Source: an uncultured Bacilli bacterium
Lineage (GTDB): Bacteria; Bacillota_I; Bacilli_A; RF39; UBA660
Direction: 5' to 3'
Assembly: GCA_944358405.1 (NCBI GenBank)
Contig: CALVQX010000030.1
Location: 1-55,352, forward strand
Length of the DNA: 55,352 bases
Shown here: one piece after another, positions 47,686-55,352 of the stretch
Numbering within the stretch: position 1 is the stretch's first letter
How the letters are laid out: the number at the start of each line of letters is the position of its first letter
The notes under the pieces: model-generated
Database searches by the model: none
What the model was told of the DNA's origin: nothing
What the model saw: the letters and a program-made list of their open reading frames with translations, nothing else
Translations under genes and position numbers: made by a program

Positions 47686-47689
47686 AAGA

Positions 47690-47767
47690 TAAAGAGCTTG
47701 TATGATATGAATTTCGTTTCTTGAACATAGAAACGAGAGTCAGTTCAAATGAGCTCTTTTTTAATAA
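47690..47767 (+). terminator. Two-stem structured terminator of htpG
   Basis: Outer stem AAAGAGCT (47691-47698) with AGCTCTTT (47752-47759) followed by TTTTT encloses an inner perfect hairpin TCGTTTCT-loop-AGAAACGA (47714-47736). More elaborate than the other terminators in the window. Confidence 0.6.
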
Positions 47768-47768
47768 A

Positions 47769-47803
47769 AAACTTTCAAGCTATATTAGACTTGAAAGTTT
47801 AAA
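47769..47803. terminator. Bidirectional terminator between htpG and the convergent gene
   Basis: AAACTTTCAAG, 10-nt loop, CTTGAAAGTTT with A-rich left and T-rich right flanks. Confidence 0.75.
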
Positions 47804-48391
47804 TTATTTTTTTAAAATTGTTTTTTGATAACATTTTACTGGGCCTTTTAAAGTACCAAGAACACTTAATAAATTTTCTTCTTTGGTTGATACGATTTCT
47901 ACTGTATCTTCTTCTTGTTGATAGTCTAAACCAGTGTACCACCAATCTGTAATGATAGAGTGTTCTACTCTTAATTCTTTGCTTGCTTGTTGCATTAGTT
48001 TTTTGTTGTATACTTTCATAAATTGCTTGATTTCTTTCTCACTAGAATCCATATAAATGAATTTCCAAAGAGGTTGAAGGTGAGTTGCATAATACTCTCC
48101 TTCTTCTAATGGTGTGAATAGTTCTAACTTTTGAAATGATTGAGCTAATTGCTGCTTGTTTTCCTTTGGTTGATGTAACATTTGAAAGTTTGAGAAATCA
48201 CTTAATGATTGATAGGTATTATCTTCCTGTTTAGCAAATAATTCTTTATTTAAGGTTATGTCATAATAGGGATAACTTTCTATTTGATCTCTTTTGGTAT
48301 ACTTTAATTTTATGATTTTATTTCCCATATAAATGTTAGAAAACCTTATTTTTCCTTCAGGAATTTGTAAATTTATTTTATTGTTATTCAT
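47804..48391 (-). CDS. Unknown cytoplasmic protein
   Basis: 195 residues, not recognised. A beta-rich N-terminus (INLQIPEGKIRFSNIYMGNK), a Lys/Gln-rich helical middle (KENKQQLAQSFQKLELF), and a C-terminal segment with two adjacent Trp (ITDWWYTGLDYQ). No signal peptide or membrane helix. The ATG at 48391 follows AAAGGAG. It is divergent from the SDR gene and convergent with htpG, so a monocistronic unit. Confidence 0.6.
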   Translation of the reverse strand: MNNNKINLQIPEGKIRFSNIYMGNKIIKLKYTKRDQIESYPYYDITLNKELFAKQEDNTYQSLSDFSNFQMLHQPKENKQQLAQSFQKLELFTPLEEGEYYATHLQPLWKFIYMDSSEKEIKQFMKVYNKKLMQQASKELRVEHSIITDWWYTGLDYQQEEDTVEIVSTKEENLLSVLGTLKGPVKCYQKTILKK

Positions 48392-48555
48392 CGGTAAGCT
48401 CCTTTCGACTTTTTATTATAATATGTATTTTCTTATAAAGCAATGTTTTTTATTGATCGTTTGCTTAAAATAGTTAGGAATTTATCAAAAAATGTTTTTT
48501 CTTTGAAAAATCATGATATAATAACTATAGAATAGAAGAGGAAGGTTGTGTTATT

Positions 48556-49338
48556 TTGAAATTGGATGGAAAAGTTGCTATTGTAACTGGTGGAGCCATG
48601 GGAAATGGTTTAGGAATTGTCAAGGTATTTTTGAAGTATGGTGCGGATGTTGTTGTCATTGATTATTCTGATAAAATTTCATCTACTTTGAAAGAGTTAA
48701 ATCATCCAAAATTAATGGGATATAAGGCAGATATTCGTGATGAAAAAATGCTTCGAGCTATTGTTTCAGATATTCTTGCAAAAAAGGGAAAGATAGATAT
48801 TTTAGTTAATAATGCTGGTATTGCTAAACTTGAGAAGTTTGTTACTATGAGTACAGAGATTAGAGATACTCATTTTGATATTAATATTAAAGGTACTTGG
48901 AATATGACTCAAGCAGTTGTTCCTCATATGATAGAAAGACAGTATGGTAAAATTATTAATTTATCTAGTGTTACTGGTCCTATGGTAGCAGATCCAGGTG
49001 AGGTTGCTTATGCAACTACGAAAGCAGCTATTTTAGGATTTACAAAAAGTTTAGCTATGGAATTAGTATCTCATCATATTAATGTAAATGCTATTATGCC
49101 TGGTTATATTATGACTCCAATGGTAGAAGGAATTGCTCTTGATTCTAATCAAGATAATCCAAAGCAAGTAATTCAAGGAATTGCTGATGGAATTCCTATG
49201 GGTAGACTTGGTACTATTGAAGAATTGGGTGAATTAGCAGCATTTTTGGCTAGTGATGATGCAAGTTATATTACAGGGCAAGGAATTGTAATTGATGGAG
49301 CATCTACTTTACCAGAAACTAGAAGTGTTGGTGTATAG
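48556..49338 (+). CDS. ucpA: UcpA-like short-chain dehydrogenase/reductase
   Basis: 260-residue classical SDR. Cofactor loop VTGGAMGNGLG, NNAGI at about 90, catalytic S in INLSSVTG and YATTK (Y-x3-K). End-to-end similarity to UcpA is evident from the motifs DTHFDINIKGTWNMTQAVVP, VTGPMVADPGEVAYATTKAA, ELGELAAFLASDDASYITG and the terminal STLPETRSVGV. Start TTG at 48556 behind GAGGAAGG. Oxidoreductase of unknown substrate. A TATAAT-like box is about 30 nt upstream. Confidence 0.9.
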   Translation: MKLDGKVAIVTGGAMGNGLGIVKVFLKYGADVVVIDYSDKISSTLKELNHPKLMGYKADIRDEKMLRAIVSDILAKKGKIDILVNNAGIAKLEKFVTMSTEIRDTHFDINIKGTWNMTQAVVPHMIERQYGKIINLSSVTGPMVADPGEVAYATTKAAILGFTKSLAMELVSHHINVNAIMPGYIMTPMVEGIALDSNQDNPKQVIQGIADGIPMGRLGTIEELGELAAFLASDDASYITGQGIVIDGASTLPETRSVGV

Positions 49339-49664
49339 TAAAATCTGTGGTTTTAACTTATTCATTTATTTCAAATGGCAAGATTTATTTATGAATTTTG
49401 CTTTTTTATTTGCAAATTAGAGATCGGAAGTTGTAAAAGAAAAGATTATATTATTGAGATCTATGTGAATGAATAAAAACTATATATATAATTCATATGA
49501 AAGAGTAAAATATAAAGATGATTATCAGGATTTGGGTTTTGAAGAAAGTATGCTCTTTTTCTATAAGTTTAGAAATTAGAAGAGGGGATATCTTTTTTTA
49601 ATTATTAGAAATTTCTTTTTTCATTTCTTTTTTGATATAATATTGTGTAAAGAGGTGATGTCTA
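49339..49664 (+). other. Intergenic region, one doubtful 36-codon ORF
   Basis: 326 bp with no recognised gene. A 36-codon frame (49469-49579, MNKNYIYNSYERVKYKDDYQ...) has no good ribosome binding site and is not called. Near the end, TTTTTTGATATAAT (-10 at about 49636) and AGAGGTGAT serve the CYTH gene. Confidence 0.5.
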
Positions 49665-50144
49665 TTGCGTTATACTAAAAGATATATCATAACGAAAGAA
49701 ATATTAGATACTCTTCCTATAAGTGAACCTGTTAGATATGAGCGTTACTATATTCATGATCGGCTGAGAATTCAAAAGAAGGGAAATGTTTTGGAGCGAG
49801 AACGATTAGATGATGCTAATTCAGTGATAGAAAAGTCAGAGATTTCTTTAGAAGAATTTGAAATATTGAAGATAGGGGCATATAATCAAATTATTAGGGA
49901 TAGTTATTTGCATTTACCAGATATTAGAGTATCAATCAAAGAATACCGTGAAAAATATCTTGGCTTGATTCGAGTAGAAGTAAAATTAGATACAGAAGAG
50001 GAAGTGCGAAATTATCAAAAGGAGAACTGGATGTTGATGGATATTACTAATTCTTTATTAGCATTTGATAAAGATTTAAGTAAGTTATCTTCTTTGGAGT
50101 TTCAAAAGGAATTAAAAAAATATAGTAGAATGAAAAAGGATTGA
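49665..50144 (+). CDS. CYTH-like protein (degenerate triphosphatase)
   Basis: 159 residues with a CYTH-type strand pattern: DRLRIQKKGN, IRVSIKEYREKYLGLIRVEVKL near the C-terminal half, and the MLMDIT segment. The N-terminal ExExK catalytic motif is replaced by KRYII, so triphosphatase activity is doubtful. Start TTG at 49665 behind AGAGGTGATG. Ends 10 nt before the AUA start of the flavodoxin-like gene, and the two are probably co-transcribed. Confidence 0.65.
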   Translation: MRYTKRYIITKEILDTLPISEPVRYERYYIHDRLRIQKKGNVLERERLDDANSVIEKSEISLEEFEILKIGAYNQIIRDSYLHLPDIRVSIKEYREKYLGLIRVEVKLDTEEEVRNYQKENWMLMDITNSLLAFDKDLSKLSSLEFQKELKKYSRMKKD

Positions 50145-50154
50145 GGTTTATAAG

Positions 50155-50643
50155 ATAAAAGCAATTATTTATCAAAGTAAGACAGGACATACTATGGAGT
50201 ATGCGAAGATGTTAAGTGAAAAGTTAAAAATTCCATGTTATTCAGTGAAAAATGCTAGTAAATATTTCAAGAAAAAAGATGCAATTATTTATTTAGGGTG
50301 GATTCGTGCAACAACTGTTGTGGGTTATAAAAAAATAAGTAGAAAATATCAGATTATTTCTGTAGGAGCGGTTGGCGCTTATCCTAAAAGTAATGAGTAT
50401 GTAGAACAATTGATGAAGTATAATCATATAAAACAGCAATTATTTTATTTACGTGGCGGAATTGACTATGAAAAATTAAACAAGTTTTATCAAAAATTAT
50501 TAAAGTTAGTAGGAAAGGCAATTATTATGGAAAATCCGAAGGATAAAGAAATGAGTCGTTTATTTCAACAAGGAGGAAATTTTGTAAATCTAAAACAGCT
50601 TAGTCCCATGATCAGTTATATCAAAGAAAAAGATATGAATTAA
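50155..50643 (+). CDS. Flavodoxin-like protein with an apparent AUA start
   Basis: About 162 residues. The flavodoxin phosphate-binding loop is IIYQSKTGHT, which lies upstream of the first ATG (50194). The frame is open back to ATA at 50155, placed 7 nt after GAGGT, so translation probably starts at AUA (reading MKAIIYQSKTGHTMEYAKML). Starting at 50194 would delete the FMN loop and first strand. Later segments IIYLGWIRATTVVGY and ISVGAVGAYP fit the flavodoxin fold. Binds FMN by family; redox partner unknown. Alternatively a start-codon mutant. Confidence 0.7.
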   Translation: MKAIIYQSKTGHTMEYAKMLSEKLKIPCYSVKNASKYFKKKDAIIYLGWIRATTVVGYKKISRKYQIISVGAVGAYPKSNEYVEQLMKYNHIKQQLFYLRGGIDYEKLNKFYQKLLKLVGKAIIMENPKDKEMSRLFQQGGNFVNLKQLSPMISYIKEKDMN

Positions 50644-50881
50644 TAAAGGATGAAACATCATATCATATGATAGCCCAAAGGTAATGAAGGATTTAGAAAA
50701 TAATTTATCAAAAGTAGGCAGGAGTCAAGAAAATCGAAAAATCGCGGAAAATAGAAAATTATAAAGTAATATTTTTAACAATTAAAAAATTTTTGGAATG
50801 AATATTTTAAGGTATAAAAATGCTGTAAGCATGTGGTTTTAATTGTGAAAAAACAAAATAATAAATAGATGGGGTGACATC

Positions 50882-52504
50882 ATGAAAGGACAGAACATGT
50901 ATCTGGCATTCGGTAGTGAAGTAATTTATGATGATGCAGAATTTTATATTGAAGAAAAGGATAAAGTAGGTGTAGTTGGAGTTAATGGTGCAGGGAAGAC
51001 TACTTTATTTAAAATTATTTTAAAAGAAGAACGTTTGGATAGTGGAAAAGTAATTGTAAATAATAAAAAAATTGGTTATCTTCCACAAGAGATTAGTTTT
51101 GATGATCAAGAAATGAATGTTTTAGACTATCTCTATAGCGCAAGACCAATTGAAAAACTAGAAAAAGAATTAAATAGCATTTATGAAAAATTATCAAATG
51201 TAGAAAGTAAAGCACAAACAAAGTTATTAAAGCAGGCAGAAAAAATTCAAAATGAACTAGATAGTCTTCATCAATATACTGCAGAAGATGAACTTTTATC
51301 TTTAATTGAAAATATGAAAATAGAAAGTGAATTATTAGAGATGAGGGTAGGAGATTTATCTGGAGGTCAAAAATCAAAGGTGGCTTTTGCACGACTTCTT
51401 TTTTCTGCTTCTGATATCTTACTTTTGGATGAACCAACAAACCACTTAGATATGAAGACTAAAGATTTTGTTACTGACTACTTAAAAAACTATCTCGGTA
51501 TGGTTTTAGTCATCAGCCATGATGTTGCTTTTTTAAATGAAGTAATTACGAAGACTATGTTTATTAATAAAGTCACTCATAAAATAAAGGTTTATAAGGG
51601 AAATTATAAAGAGTTTAAAAGGTTATATGCGGATGAAATGATGCAAAAAGAAATAAGAATAAAAGAACAGATGCGGGAAATAAAGCATTTACAAGAAGTT
51701 GTAAAACAGGCAGAACAAGCCTCTCGTACTAATCATAAATTAAAGAAAATGGGGCAGTCTCGTAAAAAATTATTAGAAAAAAAATTGGACGAATTAGAAA
51801 CAAGAGAACAAACTTATAAAACAGTTACTATGAATGTAGATCCATTAGAGCGTAGTGGAAAAATTCCTCTAGAAGTAAATCATTTAACTTTCCATTATCC
51901 AAATAAAAAAGATTTATATCGTAATCTTTCTTTTCAAATGGTAAGAGGAGAAAAATTTTTAATTGTTGGGGAAAACGGGGTAGGAAAGTCAACTCTATTA
52001 AAACTAATTATGAAACAGTTGATTCCTATTCAGGGAGAAATTGAATATGGATATCATGCAAGTATTGCTTATTATGCCCAAGAGCTAGAAATTCTAGATG
52101 AAGAAAAAACAATTTTAGAAAATATTGATAATCCTAACTATAATGATCAAGAACTAAGAACATTTTTAGGGAATTTTTTATTTTCTAATGATGATGTATT
52201 TAAAAAAGTGAGTGTTTTATCGCCTGGAGAAAAAGCAAGGGTTGCTTTGTGTAAAATATTAATTCAAAGAACTAATATCATCATTTTAGATGAACCAACG
52301 AATCATTTTGATCCAGAAACACAAGAAGTTATTGGCGAAAACTTTAAAAATTATACAGGTACTTTAATTATGGTTAGTCATAATCCTGCTTTTGTAGAAC
52401 AAATAGGTGTAACTAGGATGTTAGTGCTACCTGAGGGAAAAATCGTAGAGTATAAAAAAGAACTTCTACATTACTATTATTATTTAAATACAGAATTAGT
52501 ATAA
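50882..52504 (+). CDS. ABC-F family ATPase
   Basis: 540 residues, two ABC domains in one chain without membrane helices. Domain 1: GVNGAGKTT, LSGGQKSKVAFARLL, ILLLDEPTNHLDM. A linker (about 225-320) is rich in K/E/Q, as in ribosome-binding ABC-F proteins. Domain 2: GENGVGKST, LSPGEKARVALCKIL (LSPGE variant signature), IIILDEPTNHFDP. Members act on the ribosome to relieve stalling or antibiotic inhibition; subtype unclear. ATG at 50882 follows GGGGTGA. About 240 bp of non-coding leader precede it, with a hairpin ATGCTGTAAGCAT at 50820, possibly an attenuator. Confidence 0.9.
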   Translation: MKGQNMYLAFGSEVIYDDAEFYIEEKDKVGVVGVNGAGKTTLFKIILKEERLDSGKVIVNNKKIGYLPQEISFDDQEMNVLDYLYSARPIEKLEKELNSIYEKLSNVESKAQTKLLKQAEKIQNELDSLHQYTAEDELLSLIENMKIESELLEMRVGDLSGGQKSKVAFARLLFSASDILLLDEPTNHLDMKTKDFVTDYLKNYLGMVLVISHDVAFLNEVITKTMFINKVTHKIKVYKGNYKEFKRLYADEMMQKEIRIKEQMREIKHLQEVVKQAEQASRTNHKLKKMGQSRKKLLEKKLDELETREQTYKTVTMNVDPLERSGKIPLEVNHLTFHYPNKKDLYRNLSFQMVRGEKFLIVGENGVGKSTLLKLIMKQLIPIQGEIEYGYHASIAYYAQELEILDEEKTILENIDNPNYNDQELRTFLGNFLFSNDDVFKKVSVLSPGEKARVALCKILIQRTNIIILDEPTNHFDPETQEVIGENFKNYTGTLIMVSHNPAFVEQIGVTRMLVLPEGKIVEYKKELLHYYYYLNTELV

Positions 52505-52514
52505 GGAGGGTTTT

Positions 52515-53398
52515 GTGCTAGATAAAATCAATCAATTATATCAAAAATTATTTCCTTTTGTGATAGGAGAAGGAATGAATTTAACATCGATACCTTATTT
52601 GAATCTATATTTTTATGAGACAGGGAAAAAGTAGAATTAAAAGCATCATCTAGTCCTATTATATATATTATAATTCATGGCAGTATTCATTTAACGTTGG
52701 ATAAAGAAGTAAAGAAATATTCTCAAGGGACATACTTTTTTACAGAAATAGAAAGCCCTCTTACAGTGCAAGTGGAAGATAACTCGCTTCCTTTATTATT
52801 AGCCATATAAATTACAAAAGAAGAGGTATATTCAAGTATTGTTAAATTTAGAAAAAGAAGAATTGGATGCTATTTTAAAAAGGACGGAATCTAGTGATGA
52901 TCTTCAGGAAGAAATTATAGATCTTTTCCTTCATTTATTGAATGTGAAAAAAAGTGCTTTTTTATATCAGATGATTAAGAGTGAATTTATTTATCATATT
53001 GTAACTGGCGAAAACGGGAAATCTTTTATTACCAATGTTATAAAAATGAAGGATGCAAGGTCGATGTATGAAGTGAATGAGTGGATCAAAAAGAATTTTA
53101 AGGAAGATATTTCTATTCCTAAACTAGCAGAAGAAAGTCATATGAGTGTTTCTAATTTTCATCAGAAATTTAAAAATGCAATTGGTATGGGACCATTGCA
53201 ATGTCAAAAAAACTTCGGTTAATAGAAGCAAGAAAATTAATGCTAGATCAAGATTATAAGGTAGGTGAAGCTGCTTTTCAGGTAGGATATGTGAGTTTGT
53301 CTCAATTTAATCGCGATTATAAAAAGTTATTTTCTCATTCTCCTAAAGAAGATATTAGAAAAATGAAAGAATTAATTCATGAATCTAAGAATTTGTAG
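52515..53398 (+). pseudogene. AraC-family regulator, inactivated by several mutations
   Basis: The pieces of one protein lie in sequence but not in one frame. A GTG start at 52515 after AAGGAGGG leads to LDKINQLYQKLFPF..., ending at TAG 52632. After a frameshift there, VELKASSSPIIYIIIHGSIH continues to TAA 52808. After a second shift around 52840, LEKEELDAILKRT runs to the HTH (LAEESHMSVSNFHQKF). A third shift in an A7 run near 53205 is followed by LRLIEARKLMLDQDYKV and GEAAFQVGYVSLSQFNRDYK. The layout (cupin-like N-terminus, double HTH) is that of AraC_N-type regulators. At least three frameshifts and one further stop make it non-functional. Confidence 0.85.
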
Positions 53399-53450
53399 TA
53401 TTCGAGAGTATAGAAAAAGTTGTGTAAATGGTAATTTTTACCTTCCGCAC

Positions 53451-53477
53451 GAGGCATCAAAATGATGTCTCTTTTTC
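53451..53477 (+). terminator. Terminator after the AraC pseudogene
   Basis: GAGGCATCA, loop AAA, TGATGTCTC then TTTTTC (one G-T pair). Confidence 0.7.
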
Positions 53478-53587
53478 TTCATTATAACAGGTAGTAAAAT
53501 CCGATACTAAATTAAAAATTATGTGTACTATATATAACATGAATTTAAATTAGAGCTTTCCGAACAGTTCTATTATATCACTATTTT

Positions 53588-53722
53588 TTACTTATCAGTC
53601 ATAAAGTTGAACACAACTTTTGTTAAAAATCCTATTAATATACTAATTAAAACTAATCCCCACATTCCATATAAAATTTCAATCCCTGTTCTTTCACAGT
53701 CATATCTTAATTTTACTTTCAT
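53588..53722 (-). CDS. 44-residue single-pass membrane protein
   Basis: Starts MKVKLRYDCERTGIEI, with a hydrophobic helix (WGLVLISILIGFLTKVV) and a short MTDK tail. It lies 37 bp downstream of the large minus-strand gene on the same strand and has a GAGGT site about 9 nt before its ATG, so the two form an operon. Small membrane partner or toxin-like peptide; function unknown. Confidence 0.55.
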   Translation of the reverse strand: MKVKLRYDCERTGIEILYGMWGLVLISILIGFLTKVVFNFMTDK

Positions 53723-53759
53723 TTTCAAACTACCTCAACTTTCTAAAATATTATTTTTA

Positions 53760-55352
53760 TTATCTTTTCTTATTGCTAGTCTGTACTAAATCAACACTTG
53801 CTTCTGAAACCCTTCTATTTTCAATAGTTATAACTGAAGGTATATCTTCATAAACTTTCTTATCTCTTTTAAACATATCAAGAATATCATTGTAATGTGA
53901 TATAGATGATGAAATCATTTCATCCAAACTATTTGTAATTTTACCTTCATTAATAGTACATATCCCCATTTCAACTAATTCATCAATACTATCATTTTTA
54001 ATTCTAGCCATTACACCTTCTTCTAAAACTCTTTTCTCATCTTCAAGTTGAGATATTTGCTTCTTTAATTTACTTGTTTTAAAAAATCTTTTCTTTTTTT
54101 TATTTAATTCTTCATCTAATTTGGTAATTTTTTCCCTTTCTGTTTTCTCTACATGTAATTCCAACTGTTCAAGACTTTGGGAAGAAATAATATTTGAAAG
54201 TTCTTCATTATTTGCTAATGAATTACACGAATTAATTTTCATTCCTATTCTTCTTTTAAGATTATCAAATTGAAAATTAGGCATATTATCCAGTGCTTCC
54301 AAAAAAATATCTTTATTTTGAGGAGTATATAATTTAATTATTACATCAATTAAAAATTTATCCGAAAACAAAAAATTATCATCAAATGGCCTTGTTGCAT
54401 AATCTGTTGTTCGATTCATTCTAATTTGACTTAAAATATCTCTTAACAATTCAGGACTATTATTTTTCTTAAATTGTTCTATTTTATTATTTACAACCTC
54501 AAACTCATTCTTTGCAATTTTATCAAGATCTACAAAAATTAATGGAACTCCAAAATCTTTTGCTGCCTGACAAGCAACATCAAATCTTTTAGATATATGT
54601 TTTGAATAATTCGAATTTGTATTTCTTGAAAGTGGAAAAATAATATAGTCTGGTTGAATTTTATGATTATTTTCATCATATTTGGTATCAACAATTTCAT
54701 TAAATACCAAAGAAGGCGTATTATCGTCTTTTATAATTCCTGTTGACTTTAATAATAAATTAGGATTACACAAATGCTTTACATTTTTTCCTGTTTTTAA
54801 ATAAGTTCGAACAGAACCATTAACTTCCTTTGAAGCTAAATCAGCTGTTGAAGCATCATATAATTTCGTTACTCCATTATATCCAACTAATAAATGTTCT
54901 GTTGAAATAGATTCCCCTTGCCAACTAGCTATAGTAGAAAAAAGGCTATTTGAAACTAAAGATTTTGATTCAGTGGGAAAATGGTGTTCATCAACATTGT
55001 AGTAATCTTTATATGACATATCAGCACTTTTTGATCTTCCAGCATATGACATATCTTTAAGTAAAAAACTAAAATCAAATCCAGAATCTCTTATGTCTAT
55101 TCCTAAACTATTTGACAAATTATACTCTTCTAAAAAATCATTCCCTACACTTTTAAAGTTATTACAATTTGAAATTGTTTTATTATAATCAGATTTAAAT
55201 TTATTTAAAATTCGATATTTAATATTTACTTGTGGTTCAGAATAAACAGAAAAAAAACCTTGCTGTATATGAGGCTGCTGAAAAAATTTACAAAGATTAC
55301 TGTAAAATATATCAGTAATCTTTTTGTTTTGATATAATTGTATATATATAAG
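53760..55352 (-). CDS. Large protein of unknown function, 5' end outside the window
   Basis: Reading frame of about 530 codons, open to the window edge on the minus strand. The only in-frame ATG/GTG/TTG near the beginning is TTG 55118 without a good site, while coding-like residues (KYRILNKFKSDYNKTISN) continue upstream, so it is called 5'-partial. Visible parts: a middle region QPDYIIFPLSRN... FGVPLIFVDLDKIAKNEFEV with alternating strands and helices, and a C-terminal coiled-coil (about KTEREKITKLDEELNKKKKR) with a Lys-rich tail. No recognised family. A strong plus-strand hairpin with T-run at 55290-55325 lies within the frame, which is odd. Confidence 0.5.
   Translation of the reverse strand, partial: LIYIQLYQNKKITDIFYSNLCKFFQQPHIQQGFFSVYSEPQVNIKYRILNKFKSDYNKTISNCNNFKSVGNDFLEEYNLSNSLGIDIRDSGFDFSFLLKDMSYAGRSKSADMSYKDYYNVDEHHFPTESKSLVSNSLFSTIASWQGESISTEHLLVGYNGVTKLYDASTADLASKEVNGSVRTYLKTGKNVKHLCNPNLLLKSTGIIKDDNTPSLVFNEIVDTKYDENNHKIQPDYIIFPLSRNTNSNYSKHISKRFDVACQAAKDFGVPLIFVDLDKIAKNEFEVVNNKIEQFKKNNSPELLRDILSQIRMNRTTDYATRPFDDNFLFSDKFLIDVIIKLYTPQNKDIFLEALDNMPNFQFDNLKRRIGMKINSCNSLANNEELSNIISSQSLEQLELHVEKTEREKITKLDEELNKKKKRFFKTSKLKKQISQLEDEKRVLEEGVMARIKNDSIDELVEMGICTINEGKITNSLDEMISSSISHYNDILDMFKRDKKVYEDIPSVITIENRRVSEASVDLVQTSNKKR

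Noticed and set aside
49469..49579. 36-codon ORF before the CYTH gene
   Set aside because: No ribosome binding site or family; probably chance in A+T-rich DNA.
53607..53789. Plus-strand 60-codon frame
   Set aside because: It is antisense to the small membrane protein and the end of the large minus-strand gene; no ribosome binding site.

Overview
The window comes from a low-G+C, monoderm, endospore-forming member of the Bacillota, probably a gut-type anaerobe. Evidence: A+T-rich sequence with the standard code, AGGAGG and GGTGAT ribosome binding sites, class B sortase, glmS ribozyme, CIRCE/HrcA heat-shock operators, and spore genes (CotJA/B, CotJC, collagen-like exosporium-type proteins, a LysM protein and a SleC-like cortex-lytic protein). 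No species can be named from the sequence alone.

Layout. 1-2.9 kb: XRE-type regulator fragment, a solitary IS3-type end, and a UvrD/helicase-IV-like helicase. 2.9-8.6 kb: class B sortase divergent from a 1.6k-residue vWA/Cna-B adhesin ending in an NPDTS sorting signal. 8.7-11.1 kb: AIM24-family protein plus a two-gene SufC/SufB-type Fe-S assembly pair. 11.2-13.8 kb: P-type cation ATPase. 14-17.2 kb: two DNA methyltransferases and an AlwI-family endonuclease (type IIS restriction system). 17.3-24.5 kb: a CDF exporter with a manganese-type metal site, a stand-alone ClpB-like AAA module, glmS with its ribozyme, DUF3298, ASCH, radical SAM and Fic proteins. 24.5-27 kb: a possible transglutaminase-like protein, tRNA-His and the cotJ operon. 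27-37.7 kb: metabolic and housekeeping genes, including ClpB under a CIRCE operator, an S66 peptidase, a glycosyltransferase with TPR repeats and a zinc alcohol dehydrogenase. 37.7-44.5 kb: spore-surface block. 44.6-55.3 kb: htpG under CIRCE, a UcpA-like SDR, CYTH and flavodoxin-like proteins, ABC-F, a broken AraC regulator and a two-gene unit of unknown function that runs off the window.

The most interesting system is at 38.2-41.4 kb. A collagen-like gene is split into a 5' part (41759 down to 41406) and a 3' part (38233 down to 37736) by a 3.21-kb element. The element carries a large serine recombinase, a 45-residue companion ORF and an FkbM methyltransferase. Both breaks fall at the same 10-bp sequence, CAGTTGCTCC. 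Joining the outer halves restores one in-frame Gly-X-Y gene of 270 codons. Joining the inner halves gives a 44-bp palindromic attP-like site (GTGGTTTAT-N6-GGAGCA-GT-TGCTCC-N6-ATAAACCAC). This is the geometry of a serine-integrase attL/attR pair. Because the target is a spore-surface-type gene next to other spore genes, it may be a sporulation-controlled gene rearrangement like skin/sigK or SP-beta/spsM. The developmental control is inference; the att geometry is seen directly.

Other points: two genes (32.2 kb and 52.5 kb) are freshly broken; a flavodoxin-like gene appears to start at AUA; and several promoters sit so close to their genes that the 5' leaders can be only about 10-20 nt.
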